Notes under the pieces: model-generated
Told to the model about the DNA's origin: nothing
The model's database searches: none
Seen by the model: only the letters and a program-made list of their open reading frames with translations
Position numbers and translations under genes: made by a program
Part shown: positions 1 through 7,545 of the stretch, in pieces
Layout: the number at the start of each line of letters is the position of its first letter
Position numbering within the stretch: position 1 is the stretch's first letter
Source of the DNA: Comamonas badia DSM 17552
GTDB lineage: Bacteria; Pseudomonadota; Gammaproteobacteria; Burkholderiales; Burkholderiaceae_C
Assembly (NCBI RefSeq): GCF_000484635.1
Contig: NZ_AXVM01000007.1
Coordinates: 87,423 to 151,422 of the forward strand
DNA length: 64,000 nt
Direction of reading: 5' to 3'

Positions 1-1002
1 ATCAGGAAACCACTGCTCCAGCAAGCGCCAAGCGGTGCCCTCGGGCAGTGCGGCGGCATCGCGCCTTGGCACCATCAGGTAGCGCAAAACGTCGATTACT
101 CTGAACAATGGCGGGTAACCGCCCTTGCCCTTCTTGCCTGCAATTTCGCACGCTGCCTGCAGCTTGGGCCTGTCTTTCAAGCTGCGAAACCATGCAGTGT
201 CCATGCCGGTTGCTTTCCCAAAAGCGGCAATCAATTGCTCAGGTGTTGCCAGCATGGCGTAGTCATGTTTTGGGGCTTCGTCCTGGGGTTGTGCTGGGAC
301 TTCGAATGCATCGGCTAGGGCACGAGCGTTGTAGCCTGTCACGCGGCAATCAGCGGGCACGGTTTGAAAATCCGGTTCTCCATCTAGAAGTATTCCCTTC
401 GCGTAGCGCCACTTTGCACCGTCCGCATCTTTGAAGCCGTCAAACGTGCGCCAGCTTGCATGCCCTATGTTGGCAAGGTGCTGGCAAGCAGTCAGCGGCA
501 ATATCACGATGCAGCCTGCAGGCACGATATTTTGATTTTCCTGCCCCGCATTGCAAAACACGCGGCCATCATGGGCGCGCACTTGTGCTGTACGGTGAAC
601 AATGGCGTGTAACGTGATTTCCCCTCTACCGGCAGCGCGTAGAAAATCGGCAATGGTGATTTCCTGCCAGGCATGTTTGGATGCCATTTGCGCAGCTTCT
701 TCAAGCGTCAGAACGTCAACGTTGGTAATGCGTCCGCCATTCCACTCGCTGCGCGGTTCAAGTCGTTCCCACTGCACCAATTGGAGGCTGACAGGCATGG
801 ATTCGGGCGGTTCTGGTGTTTGGCATAAGGCGTCCAGTTCTTCCGAAGAAAACGCCTCATAGTCGCCATGGTGCAAAGCTTCAATCTTTTCCTGGGACAC
901 CCCCAGCCACGCGGCAGCTTCAATATCGCTCAGGCATCGGTAGCGAATTGCAGTGCTCAGGTGTTGCACTGTTGCGGCGCGTGCCCTTTGAGTCATAGTC
1001 AT
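1..1002 (-). CDS. Unknown protein with HTH-like N-terminus, partial (C-terminus beyond window)
   Basis: An uninterrupted frame of 334 codons starts at ATG 1002 and runs off the left edge. The start is supported by an AAGGGGG ribosome site about five bases upstream; a second ATG lies at 996. Residues about 15-58 (…IEAAAWLGVSQEKIEALHHG…) look like a degenerate XRE-type helix-turn-helix, where an LGVS turn is followed by a recognition helix. The middle (residues about 100-210) is not recognised. The visible end has a basic stretch GKKGKGGYPP followed by a hydrophobic helix. It lies in an integrated element with a toxin-antitoxin pair behind it. I do not recognise a family; a regulatory or element-maintenance role is only inference. 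Confidence 0.75.
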   Translation of the reverse strand, partial: MTMTQRARAATVQHLSTAIRYRCLSDIEAAAWLGVSQEKIEALHHGDYEAFSSEELDALCQTPEPPESMPVSLQLVQWERLEPRSEWNGGRITNVDVLTLEEAAQMASKHAWQEITIADFLRAAGRGEITLHAIVHRTAQVRAHDGRVFCNAGQENQNIVPAGCIVILPLTACQHLANIGHASWRTFDGFKDADGAKWRYAKGILLDGEPDFQTVPADCRVTGYNARALADAFEVPAQPQDEAPKHDYAMLATPEQLIAAFGKATGMDTAWFRSLKDRPKLQAACEIAGKKGKGGYPPLFRVIDVLRYLMVPRRDAAALPEGTAWRLLEQWFPD

Positions 1003-1032
1003 AGCACCCCCTTAGTGCAGCCCTGACAAGGT

Positions 1033-1086
1033 GCCCCAGCAGGCGGGCAGGGAACCCGCTTTTCGGTTCGCGGGCCTAGCTGGGGC
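1033..1086. repeat. Nested inverted repeat between antitoxin and HTH-like gene
   Basis: GCCCCAGC at 1033-1040 is the exact reverse complement of GCTGGGGC at 1079-1086, and inside it CCCGC (1055-1059) pairs with GCGGG (1070-1074). Together they form a two-tier hairpin in the 100-bp gap after the antitoxin stop. There is no clear T run, so it may be an attenuating or mRNA-protecting hairpin rather than a classic terminator. Confidence 0.5.
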
Positions 1087-1102
1087 TTCGCGGTGTTCAG
1101 TG

Positions 1103-1399
1103 TCAGGTGTGCGCTGGTGCCACGCTCAGGCGCAGGCCCAATGCGTGCAATACCTTGCTGACGGTGGTGATAGTCGGGTTGCCCTTGTCGCTCAGGGATT
1201 TGAACAGGGCTTTGTCGCCCACCTCCGCGCGGCGTGCCACCTCAGCCATGCCGTGCGCCTGGGCAACGTGACGCAGCGCCACCAGCAACGCGGCGGTGTC
1301 GTCCTGCTCTATGGCGGCCTCGATATAGGCTGCGGCTTCCTCCGGGTTCGTCAGTGCCCGGGCGATGCTCTCTGCATAGCTCTTGTCGCGTGCGTTCAT
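1103..1399 (-). CDS. Antitoxin, HigA-like addiction module antidote (HI1420 type)
   Basis: A 98-residue protein. Residues about 10-30 (NPEEAAAYIEAAIEQDD) and the C-terminal stretch GNPTITTVSKVLHALGLRL match the antidote family that partners Gp49-like toxins. A helix-turn-helix (MAEVARRAEVGDKALFKSLS) sits in the middle and would bind the module's own promoter and, with the toxin, repress it. ATG at 1399 overlaps the toxin stop in an ATGA arrangement, so the two are translationally coupled with the toxin first, the order usual for HigBA. A longer GTG start at 1483 lies inside the toxin and is unlikely. Confidence 0.88.
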   Translation of the reverse strand: MNARDKSYAESIARALTNPEEAAAYIEAAIEQDDTAALLVALRHVAQAHGMAEVARRAEVGDKALFKSLSDKGNPTITTVSKVLHALGLRLSVAPAHT

Positions 1400-1719
1400 G
1401 GCTTGCCCCTTTGCTTCCAGTCGTTCAGATAGGCGATGGCGTTTGCAATCTCGCGGCGCTGGTCGCTCTTGTCGCTGCCACACAGCAGCAGCACCAGCAC
1501 TGCGCCTTGCCTACTCAGATACACGCGATAGCCCGGGCCGTAGTCAATCCGAAGCTCTTGCACGCCATCGCGCAACGGCTTGCAGTCACCCAGATTTCCA
1601 GCCTCTACGCGCGCCAGGCGGGCGCGGATTTTGGCCCTTGCCTGCCTGTCTGCCAGCTCGTCCAACCAGCGCTCAAACGGTGCGCGCCCCTCGCTGTCGA
1701 TGTAAATGCGCAGTTCCAT
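1396..1719 (-). CDS. Toxin, RelE/HigB superfamily (Gp49-like addiction module killer protein)
   Basis: A 107-residue protein with the compact pattern of the family: FERWLDELADRQARAKI near residues 15-31, GNLGDCKPL, then ELRIDYGPGYRVYLS and VLLLCGSDKSDQ. The family fold is that of ribosome-dependent mRNA endonucleases such as RelE and HigB, and the length is typical. Basic residues R46 region and the DYGPGYR segment correspond to the conserved core. It is directly upstream of its antitoxin (4-base overlap) and 21 bases from the integrase stop, so it probably has its own promoter in that gap or reads from the integrase transcript. It likely stabilises the element; toxicity itself is inferred from family. 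Confidence 0.88.
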   Translation of the reverse strand: MELRIYIDSEGRAPFERWLDELADRQARAKIRARLARVEAGNLGDCKPLRDGVQELRIDYGPGYRVYLSRQGAVLVLLLCGSDKSDQRREIANAIAYLNDWKQRGKP

Positions 1720-1740
1720 GATGGTATCGTAAAGAGTACT

Positions 1741-3060
1741 TCAATGCACGGCGCGCAGCTTGCCCGGCTCCGCGCTGGCATCAAACGGCACCCCGGCCTG
1801 TTCCAGAATCCACGCTTCAAACTTTTCATGATGCAGGCGCAGCAAATCGAGCGGGCGCACGCGGTAATGCTTTTCAGCGGTGGCGCTGGGCTTGTGCCCT
1901 TGAATCTGCGCCACCACGCCAGCGGGCAATTCCAGCCATTCGGCAAGACTGCCAAAGCTGCGGCGCAGGCCGTGCAGCGTCAGGTGCTCTATGCCTGCCA
2001 CGGCGCAAACATCGGCCAGGCGGTGGTTCGGGCGGCTTATCGGTTGCGCCAGGGTGTCGCTGCTGAACACCCACTCACTGCGGCGCGGCAGGGCGGCTAT
2101 CAGGTGGTGCATGTAGGGCGTAAGGGGAATCATGCGCGTGCCATCCTTGCCCCCTTTCGATTCGTCCTTGTCGCGGATGGAGAGGCTTTTCCACTGCGTG
2201 TTCACGTCGTCCCAGCGCAAGCCCAGCAGCTCGCCAGTGCGCGCGCCAGTCAGCAGCAGGCCCAGCAGGTAGGCACGAACCGTCGGGTTCAGCCCCAGCA
2301 CGGCGGCAAAGAATGCCGGTAGCTGCTCCTTCAGCAGTGCGTCGCTTTTGGTTTGTGCCTTGCCCAGCGCCTCGCGGGTGGCGCGCCCCTTGGTGGCGTT
2401 GCTGGTGACAACCGGCGCATATTGCGGCTGTTCGCTGCACCAGTTCAGGAAGGCACGCAGCAGGCGCAGCGCAAGGCGGGCGCTTGTCGGGCGGGTTTGC
2501 CCTTCGCGCTGCGCCCATGCCTGCACATGCTCGGGCGTCACGTCGGCAAGTTGCATCGGCGCAAAGCACGCCAGCAGGCCGGGCGCGGTGGTGCCTTCGC
2601 GGCGCTTCATCGGCTTGCCCCCTGGGGCCATCATGTCCACGTTGTCGCGCAGGTGCAGTGCCCCCCAGTGCGGGCGACGGTTTTCAACGTAACTTGCCCA
2701 CGCATCGCCCACGGTGACGGCCTGGGCCTGCTGCTGCGCTTGCTGGGCTTCGCGTTCTGCCTGCTGCTGGCGCTTGGTTTCGCGCACGTCCTGCCCGGTG
2801 TCAGTTACCATCTTCAGGCGCTGGGCTTCGGTACGTGCTGCTGCCAGTGCCCAACTTTTCACGTCGCCTATGGTTTGCCGAATGGTTTTGCCGTTCAGCC
2901 GGGCTTCAAAAACATAGGTTTTGCGCCCACCAGCAGCGGCGCGCAGCAGCAGGCAAGGGGCGTCACTGTCCCAGAGAAAGGCTTGTGACTTGCCGGGCGG
3001 GCAGGTGAAGGCGTCAACCCGTCCGGCGGTTAGTCTGGTGCGGCTTTTGGGTGTCGGCAT
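1741..3060 (-). CDS. Tyrosine site-specific integrase of the element
   Basis: A 439-residue recombinase starting at ATG 3060. The N-terminal part (about 1-95) has the DUF4102-like arm-binding pattern, with FLWDSDAPCLLLRAA and GKTIRQTIGDV. A coiled, Gln-rich linker (about 110-135) precedes the core-binding domain, and the catalytic domain carries the active-site arginine in LLTGARTGELLGLRW, the H-x-x-R box HGLRRSF, the later histidine in QGHK and the nucleophile tyrosine in EKHYRVR. All catalytic residues are present, so it is probably active. It integrates by strand exchange at the 3' end of tRNA-Met, whose fragment lies 145 bases upstream of its start. The stretch upstream of ATG has no better start codon with a ribosome site. 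Confidence 0.95.
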   Translation of the reverse strand: MPTPKSRTRLTAGRVDAFTCPPGKSQAFLWDSDAPCLLLRAAAGGRKTYVFEARLNGKTIRQTIGDVKSWALAAARTEAQRLKMVTDTGQDVRETKRQQQAEREAQQAQQQAQAVTVGDAWASYVENRRPHWGALHLRDNVDMMAPGGKPMKRREGTTAPGLLACFAPMQLADVTPEHVQAWAQREGQTRPTSARLALRLLRAFLNWCSEQPQYAPVVTSNATKGRATREALGKAQTKSDALLKEQLPAFFAAVLGLNPTVRAYLLGLLLTGARTGELLGLRWDDVNTQWKSLSIRDKDESKGGKDGTRMIPLTPYMHHLIAALPRRSEWVFSSDTLAQPISRPNHRLADVCAVAGIEHLTLHGLRRSFGSLAEWLELPAGVVAQIQGHKPSATAEKHYRVRPLDLLRLHHEKFEAWILEQAGVPFDASAEPGKLRAVH

Positions 3061-3062
3061 GG

Positions 3063-3084
3063 AATCTGTAGGCAATCTGTAGGC
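3063..3084. repeat. Two tandem 11-bp direct repeats just before the integrase start
   Basis: AATCTGTAGGC occurs at 3063-3073 and again at 3074-3084, ending three bases from the integrase ATG. Tandem short repeats next to an integrase gene are candidate arm-type integrase or excisionase binding sites and could also regulate integrase translation or transcription. Confidence 0.55.
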
Positions 3085-3151
3085 AAATTGAAGCGAAACC
3101 GATGAACGCCAATCAACGCGAAAACCATGAAAAGTTTTGCTAAGTTGTTGA

Positions 3152-3190
3152 TTTGCATTGATTGTAGCTACGGCAATCAATACATGCAAA
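3152..3190. repeat. Imperfect inverted repeat between integrase and attachment site
   Basis: TTTGCATTGATTG at 3152-3164 faces CAATCAATACATGCAAA at 3174-3190; the arms match except for four extra bases in the right arm. It lies in the AT-rich promoter region of the integrase, 15 bases from the tRNA fragment, which fits an operator or a recombination-directionality site. Confidence 0.5.
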
Positions 3191-3204
3191 TAGTTTTCTA
3201 GCCC

Positions 3205-3251
3205 GACTCATAATCCTTTGGTCGTTGGTTCAAGTCCAACACGGCCTACCA
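3205..3251 (+). other. Attachment site: 3' fragment of tRNA-Met (CAT anticodon)
   Basis: From 3205 the sequence reads as the anticodon loop CTCATAA (anticodon CAT at 3209-3211), the variable loop, the T arm GTTGG-TTCAAGT-CCAAC, acceptor strand ACGGCCT, discriminator A and encoded CCA at 3249-3251. The 5' strand of the anticodon stem is CCCGA instead of the expected AAGGA, and no D arm or 5' acceptor (expected AGGCCGT) lies upstream. It is thus a cut tRNA remnant: the chromosomal 3' half left after integration, with the crossover at or just 5' of the anticodon loop. Confidence 0.85.
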
Positions 3252-3264
3252 CTATTTCCTCTCC

Positions 3265-4392
3265 ATGCAGGATACCGACGCTGCGACAGCTGTAGATAAT
3301 CCCGGCCAGCAGAGCCAGGGTGGCGCGGGAGGGCTGGCGGCGCGGCTGGCCGGAGCTGCACTGGGGCCCGTGGGTGCAGACCATTACCTGAGAGCCTTCG
3401 ATCGCCTGGACGCGGCGGGGCGGCCGGTACTGTCGTGGAACTGGGGCGCTGCCTTGGCGGGGCCTGCGTGGCTGGCGTTTCGCGGCTTGTGGCGTTTCCT
3501 GCTCGTCTATGGTCTGGCCCTGGCTGCGGTGCTTGCGGCATTGGCGTTTGCCAGCAGCCAGGCTTTGCTGCCCGGTGCCATTGCTGCCGGACTGGCGCTG
3601 GCCATTCTGCTTGCGGGAGCCGTGGGTCTGGGGCTGCGGGCCGATGTGCTGTTGCATGGCCAGGTGCAGCGGCGCATTCAGTCGGCGGTGGCTGCGGCGC
3701 CCACCATCCAGCAGGCCATCGATGCGCTGGGCAAGGCAGCACCCGGCAAGGCCAGGCTGTGGCTGGTGGCGCTGGCCTCCGTTGCGTGCGCTGCCGTGCT
3801 GGTGCTGGCGGGGCTGGCATGGCGCGGCGGTGCCTTGGAAGGGAATGCGCCGTTGCGCAGTGAATCCGTGTCCGGCCCGGTGGGTTCGATGGCGGAGGCT
3901 GCGCCGCGTGCACGAGCGCCGCAGCCGAAGCCGGAACCCGCGGCTGTGGTTGCAGAGATTCCGGAGCAGGATGGGGGGCGGGCGCAAGCGGTTCAGGATG
4001 GCACGGAGGCGGCGCTGGCGGCGTTGGCCAAGCCGGCCGCGGTCGCAGGCAAAGGTGCGAGCGCACGGCCACCGGCGCGCGCGCCGGTGGCCGCAAAGCC
4101 AAAGGGTGCTGCTGCCGGGAAGGAGCCTGCCCGTGCAGCCACCGCTTCCGGCGCCGGCGGACGCAGGCTCTACATCAACGTGGGCATTTTCGCGGACCCT
4201 GCCAACGCCCGCCGTGCCAATGATCAATTGCGCCAGGCAGGACTGCCTTCCGCCGTGGATACCCTGGCGCGCCCGGGCAACAAGCAGCTGCAGCGCGTGC
4301 GCGTCGGCCCGTTCACGTCCGCGGCGCAGGCCAACGAGGCGGCGGCCAGGGTCCGGTCGCTGGGCTTGGATGCCGTGCCGGCCGTGCAGTGA
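3265..4392 (+). CDS. SPOR-domain membrane protein with DUF2628-like N-terminus
   Basis: A 375-residue protein. Residues about 35-85 (HYLRAFDRLDAAGRPVLSWN…PAWLAFRGLW) resemble the DUF2628-type cytoplasmic head seen before short hydrophobic helices, and two or three membrane segments follow at about 75-125. A further helix at about 173-190 leads into a long Pro/Ala-rich, low-complexity linker (about 200-295), and the last 77 residues form a SPOR domain (LYINVGIFADPANARRANDQ, RVRVGPF). SPOR domains bind peptidoglycan lacking stem peptides at division sites. It is the first chromosomal gene after the integration site. Its role in envelope or septum biology is inferred from domains. Confidence 0.8.
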   Translation: MQDTDAATAVDNPGQQSQGGAGGLAARLAGAALGPVGADHYLRAFDRLDAAGRPVLSWNWGAALAGPAWLAFRGLWRFLLVYGLALAAVLAALAFASSQALLPGAIAAGLALAILLAGAVGLGLRADVLLHGQVQRRIQSAVAAAPTIQQAIDALGKAAPGKARLWLVALASVACAAVLVLAGLAWRGGALEGNAPLRSESVSGPVGSMAEAAPRARAPQPKPEPAAVVAEIPEQDGGRAQAVQDGTEAALAALAKPAAVAGKGASARPPARAPVAAKPKGAAAGKEPARAATASGAGGRRLYINVGIFADPANARRANDQLRQAGLPSAVDTLARPGNKQLQRVRVGPFTSAAQANEAAARVRSLGLDAVPAVQ

Positions 4393-4406
4393 AAAGGAGG
4401 CATCGA

Positions 4407-4742
4407 ATGCAATGGATCGAATTTTTGCGGCCTGGCCTGGTCGCCGTGGGTGCGGCGGCGCTGGCGGCCTGCGCTTCCGCCCCGTGGGCGCCTTCGCCGC
4501 AACCCGCGCCTCTGGGCCGCGCCGATGCGCCCGCGGGCGGTGCCTGCAATGCCACGGCGGCGCAGGCGGTGCGCGGCAGGAGTGCCGATGCGCAAACGGT
4601 GGAGCAGGCGCGCGTATCGTCCGGTGCCCGCAGGGCGCGGGTGCTCTACCCCGGGCAGGTGACGACCAAGGAATTTGACGCTGAGCGGCTCAACCTTGAT
4701 GTGGATGCCAAGGGGGTGATCCTGGCGGCGCGCTGCGGCTGA
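4407..4742 (+). CDS. Lipoprotein with I78-family peptidase-inhibitor-like domain
   Basis: A 111-residue protein. The start at ATG 4407 is chosen because AAAAGGAGG lies seven bases upstream; a GTG at 4389 would overlap that site. The N-terminus is a lipoprotein signal with lipobox LAAC near residue 22. The C-terminal 35 residues (RVLYPGQVTTKEFDAERLNL … GVILAARCG) match the I78 inhibitor pattern, including the paired cysteines (one near ACNAT and the C-terminal one). Family members resemble serine-peptidase inhibitors but many are uncharacterised. It follows the SPOR gene by 14 bases and probably shares its transcript. Confidence 0.72.
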   Translation: MQWIEFLRPGLVAVGAAALAACASAPWAPSPQPAPLGRADAPAGGACNATAAQAVRGRSADAQTVEQARVSSGARRARVLYPGQVTTKEFDAERLNLDVDAKGVILAARCG

Positions 4743-4822
4743 AGAGGGCGCCATGGCCTCGCTGAGCGTCCATGGCGCACCTGCGGGCGCGTGACGGAGC
4801 CCGTGTCACCGTCATTGCCGGA

Positions 4823-6034
4823 TCACCCGGGCAAAAACAATTCCTGAAGGTCGCTCAGGAAATCAAAGCCGCGTTCGGTGGGCTGGATGTGGACCAGATT
4901 GGTCTTGAGCAGGCCCTTGGCTTCGGCGGCCTTCAGGCCTTGCGTGATGGCGGTGACGGGCTGTCCGGTGCGGGTGCAGAAGTCGCGCACCAGAAAGCCG
5001 TCCTTGAGCCGCAGGGCATTGAGCATGAATTCAAAGGCCAGGTCCTGTTTGGAGACTTCATGCTCCTGCGCCACGGCGTTGCCGGCCAGTGCGTGCTCCA
5101 TGTACTGTTTCGGGTCGCGATAGCGCACCTGGCGCATCACCCGGTGGGCAAAACTCAGCTTGCCGTGGGCGCCCGCGCCTATGCCGATGTAGTCGCCGAA
5201 CTGCCAGTAGTTGGTGTTGTGCGTGCAGCGGTGCGCCGCCTTGGCAAAGGCGGAAATCTCGTAACGCGCAAGGCCCGCCGCTTCGGTCAATGCCGTGATG
5301 CGGTCCAGCATGGCGTAGGCAACATCGCCGTCGGGCAGGCGCGGCGGGTATTTGGCAAACAGCGTGTTGGGCTCTATCGTCAGGTGGTAGATGGAGAGGT
5401 GCGGCGGCGCAAAGCCGAGCGCCGTGCGCACGTCTTCTTCCAGCTGCGCCGGGCTCTGGCCGGGCAGGGCGTACATCAGGTCGAGGTTGAAGGTGTCAAA
5501 GCACTGTGCGGCTTCCTCGGCGGCGGCGCGCGCCTGTGCCGCGTCGTGCACCCGGCCGATGGCTTTGAGGTGTGCGTCGTTGAAGCTTTGCACGCCGATG
5601 GACAGGCGCGTCACGCCGGCGGCGTGAAAGGCCTTGAAGCGGTCCTTCTCGAAGGTGCCTGGGTTGGCCTCCAGCGTGATTTCGCAGCCGGCTTCCAGCA
5701 TCAGGCGGGCGCGGATCATCGCGATCAGGCGGTCGATCGATTCGGGTGAGAACAGGCTGGGCGTGCCGCCGCCGATGAAGATGCTGCTGACCGTGCGGCC
5801 CCAGACGAGTGGCAGCGTTGCTTCCAGATCGGCGGTGAGGGCGTCGATGTAGCGCGCCTCGGGCGTGCCTTCGCCTTCCTTGATGGCGTGTGAATTGAAG
5901 TCGCAGTAGGGGCACTTCTTCAGGCACCACGGGATGTGCACGTAGAGGGAGAGCGGCGGCAGGCTGGGCAGGCGCAGCGGGCCGGGGCCGATGTAGCGCT
6001 GCATGTCCTGCAGGGCAGGATTGTCGTGGTTCAT
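4823..6034 (-). CDS. hemW: Radical SAM heme chaperone HemW
   Basis: A 403-residue protein starting at ATG 6034. The radical-SAM cluster motif C-x3-C-x2-C is seen as CLKKCPYCDF near residue 38, followed by GGGTPSLF and EANPGTF strands of the TIM-barrel core. The C-terminal HemW domain ends in LLKTNLVHIQPTERGFDFL. The family was long labelled oxygen-independent coproporphyrinogen oxidase but HemW lacks that activity and delivers heme to membrane acceptors. It is the last gene of a minus-strand run rph-rdgB-hemW, a common betaproteobacterial order, and is separated from rdgB by a palindromic repeat. Confidence 0.93.
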   Translation of the reverse strand: MNHDNPALQDMQRYIGPGPLRLPSLPPLSLYVHIPWCLKKCPYCDFNSHAIKEGEGTPEARYIDALTADLEATLPLVWGRTVSSIFIGGGTPSLFSPESIDRLIAMIRARLMLEAGCEITLEANPGTFEKDRFKAFHAAGVTRLSIGVQSFNDAHLKAIGRVHDAAQARAAAEEAAQCFDTFNLDLMYALPGQSPAQLEEDVRTALGFAPPHLSIYHLTIEPNTLFAKYPPRLPDGDVAYAMLDRITALTEAAGLARYEISAFAKAAHRCTHNTNYWQFGDYIGIGAGAHGKLSFAHRVMRQVRYRDPKQYMEHALAGNAVAQEHEVSKQDLAFEFMLNALRLKDGFLVRDFCTRTGQPVTAITQGLKAAEAKGLLKTNLVHIQPTERGFDFLSDLQELFLPG

Positions 6035-6049
6035 GGACGGTCCGTTCTG

Positions 6050-6097
6050 AAACAATAGCTGCCAACGCTTGTCCAGAAAGCGTTGGAGCCCAAAATC
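6050..6097. repeat. Intergenic palindromic repeat, copy A
   Basis: Stem CCAACGCTT (6062-6070) / AAGCGTTGG (6078-6086) with a 7-base loop and outer arms AATAGCT on the left and GAGCCCAAAAT on the right. It lies between rdgB and hemW and matches the other copies listed in this window. Confidence 0.75.
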
Positions 6098-6122
6098 ACC
6101 TGAAACCGGAGGTGCGTCCGGC

Positions 6123-6722
6123 TCAGAGCCAGCACTCTCGCATGAGAGAAAGCATCTGCTGCGCCGCGCGCCCTCTATGGCTGTGGGCGTTCTTGACTTC
6201 CGGCGGCAGCTCGGCAAAGGTCTTGCCGAATTCCGGCAGAAACATCACCGGGTCGAAGCCGAAGCCGCCGCTGCCGCGCGGCGCGCGGGTGATTTCGCCG
6301 CGCACGCGGCCGACGGCGATCAGGGGTTCGGGGTCTTCGGGGCTGCGCACGGCCACCAGGGTGCTGACCATGCTGGCGCGCCGGTCGTCGATCGATGCCA
6401 TTTGCTCGAGCAGCGCACGCACATTGTTGGCGTCGCCCTTCTCGTAGCCGAAGCGCGTGGCAAAGCTGGCCGTCTGCACGCCGGGTTCGCCGCCAAAGGC
6501 CTGCACGCACAGACCGGCGTCGTCGGCCAGGGCGGGCAGTCCGCTGGCCTGGCTGGCGTGGCGCGCCTTCACCAGTGCGTTTTCCACGAAAGTGTGAAAA
6601 GGCTCCTCGGCCTCGGCCACCCCCAGGGCCTCCTGGGTGACAAGCTCCACGCCCAGCGGCGCCATCAGGGCCTGCAGTTCGGCGAGTTTTCCCAGGTTGT
6701 GGGATGCAAGAACAATTTTCAT
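6123..6722 (-). CDS. rdgB: RdgB/HAM1 non-canonical purine NTP pyrophosphatase
   Basis: A 199-residue protein, the usual length. It starts with MKIVLASHNLGKLAELQ, the nucleotide-binding SHNxGK motif of the family, and contains LADDAGLCVQAFGGEPGV and the C-terminal GSGGFGFDPVMF-type substrate loop, all expected for hydrolysis of dITP, dXTP and XTP to monophosphate and pyrophosphate. This cleans damaged purines from the nucleotide pool. It lies between rph and hemW on the same strand, with a palindromic repeat at each side. Confidence 0.96.
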   Translation of the reverse strand: MKIVLASHNLGKLAELQALMAPLGVELVTQEALGVAEAEEPFHTFVENALVKARHASQASGLPALADDAGLCVQAFGGEPGVQTASFATRFGYEKGDANNVRALLEQMASIDDRRASMVSTLVAVRSPEDPEPLIAVGRVRGEITRAPRGSGGFGFDPVMFLPEFGKTFAELPPEVKNAHSHRGRAAQQMLSLMRECWL

Positions 6723-6727
6723 GAAAA

Positions 6728-6764
6728 CAGGCTGTAGCGCTTTACAGTAAAGCGCGGACAGCTC
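6728..6764. repeat. Intergenic palindromic repeat, copy B
   Basis: Stem GCGCTTTA (6737-6744) / TAAAGCGC (6748-6755) with a 3-base loop, flanked by AACAGGCTGTA and GGACAGCT arms. It fills the gap between the rph stop and the rdgB start. Confidence 0.75.
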
Positions 6765-7493
6765 TCATTTGGAGAGTGATTGGTGCTGCAGCGCCAGCAG
6801 CTGCGTGATGCCGGTCTCGCCGAGCTGCAGCAGCCGGTCGAGTTCGCCGCGCGAGAACGTGGCGCCTTCGGCCGTGCCCTGCAGCTCCACATACTGCCCG
6901 GCGCCGGTCATCACGATGTTCATGTCGGTGTCGCAGGCCGAGTCTTCCACGTATTCCAGGTCGAGCAGCGGCGTGCCCTGCACGATGCCGACCGACACGG
7001 CGGCGACGGCGCCCGTGAGCGGGCTTTCGGTGATTGCGCCGCTGGCGAGCAGCGTGGCCACCGCATCGTGCGCCGCCACCCAGGCGCCGGTGATCGAGGC
7101 GGTGCGCGTGCCGCCATCGGCCTGCAGCACGTCGCAGTCGAGCGTGATGGTGCGTTCGCCGAGCTTCTTCAGGTCGAACACCGCGCGCAGGCTGCGCCCG
7201 ATCAGGCGCTGGATTTCCTGCGTGCGCCCGCTCTGCTTGCCCTTGGCGGCCTCGCGCGCGCCGCGTGTGTTGGTGGCACGTGGCAGCATGCCGTATTCGG
7301 CCGTCACCCAGCCTTCGCCGCTGCCGCGTTTGTGCGGCGGCACTTTTTCTTCCACCGATGCGGTGCACAACACCTTGGTCGCGCCGCATTCGATGAGCAC
7401 CGATCCTTCCGCGTGCACGGTGTAGTGGCGGGTAATGCGCACGGGGCGCAGCTGGTCGGCGGCGCGGTTGCCGCTGCGGCAATAAGAGGTCAT
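6765..7493 (-). CDS. rph: Ribonuclease PH
   Basis: A 242-residue enzyme starting at ATG 7493 ([20 protein letters not shown]). It removes the extra 3' nucleotides of tRNA precursors by phosphorolysis. Recognisable core segments are [50 protein letters not shown] and the metal/phosphate region [19 protein letters not shown]. Length is normal for the family. It is 52 bases downstream of the PP2C phosphatase gene and heads the rph-rdgB-hemW run. Confidence 0.96.
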   Translation of the reverse strand: MTSYCRSGNRAADQLRPVRITRHYTVHAEGSVLIECGATKVLCTASVEEKVPPHKRGSGEGWVTAEYGMLPRATNTRGAREAAKGKQSGRTQEIQRLIGRSLRAVFDLKKLGERTITLDCDVLQADGGTRTASITGAWVAAHDAVATLLASGAITESPLTGAVAAVSVGIVQGTPLLDLEYVEDSACDTDMNIVMTGAGQYVELQGTAEGATFSRGELDRLLQLGETGITQLLALQHQSLSK

Positions 7494-7545
7494 GGGTCTT
7501 CTCTGCTGGATGGGACCGCCCTTGGCGGCCGCGGAACGGGGCGAT

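Larger units (their letters stand above)
1..3251. mobile_element. Right end of an integrated genomic element inserted in a tRNA-Met gene
   Basis: A tyrosine integrase, a toxin-antitoxin pair and an unknown HTH-like gene, all on the minus strand, lie next to the 3' part of a tRNA-Met gene whose 5' half is absent. Past 3251 the sequence becomes ordinary chromosome. The tRNA is read on the plus strand, so its 5' half, and the other element end, should lie to the left of base 1. The element boundary on the right is therefore about 3205-3251. No plasmid, conjugation or phage structural gene is visible in the part shown, so its class (ICE, prophage, island) is undetermined. Confidence 0.8.

Noticed and set aside
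3208..4227. Minus-strand frame of 339 codons opposite the SPOR gene, ending with VGRVGLEPTTKGL.
   Set aside because: The terminal motif is the antisense translation of the tRNA-Met fragment, a known annotation artefact, and the rest is the shadow of the plus-strand gene with its clear SPOR domain.
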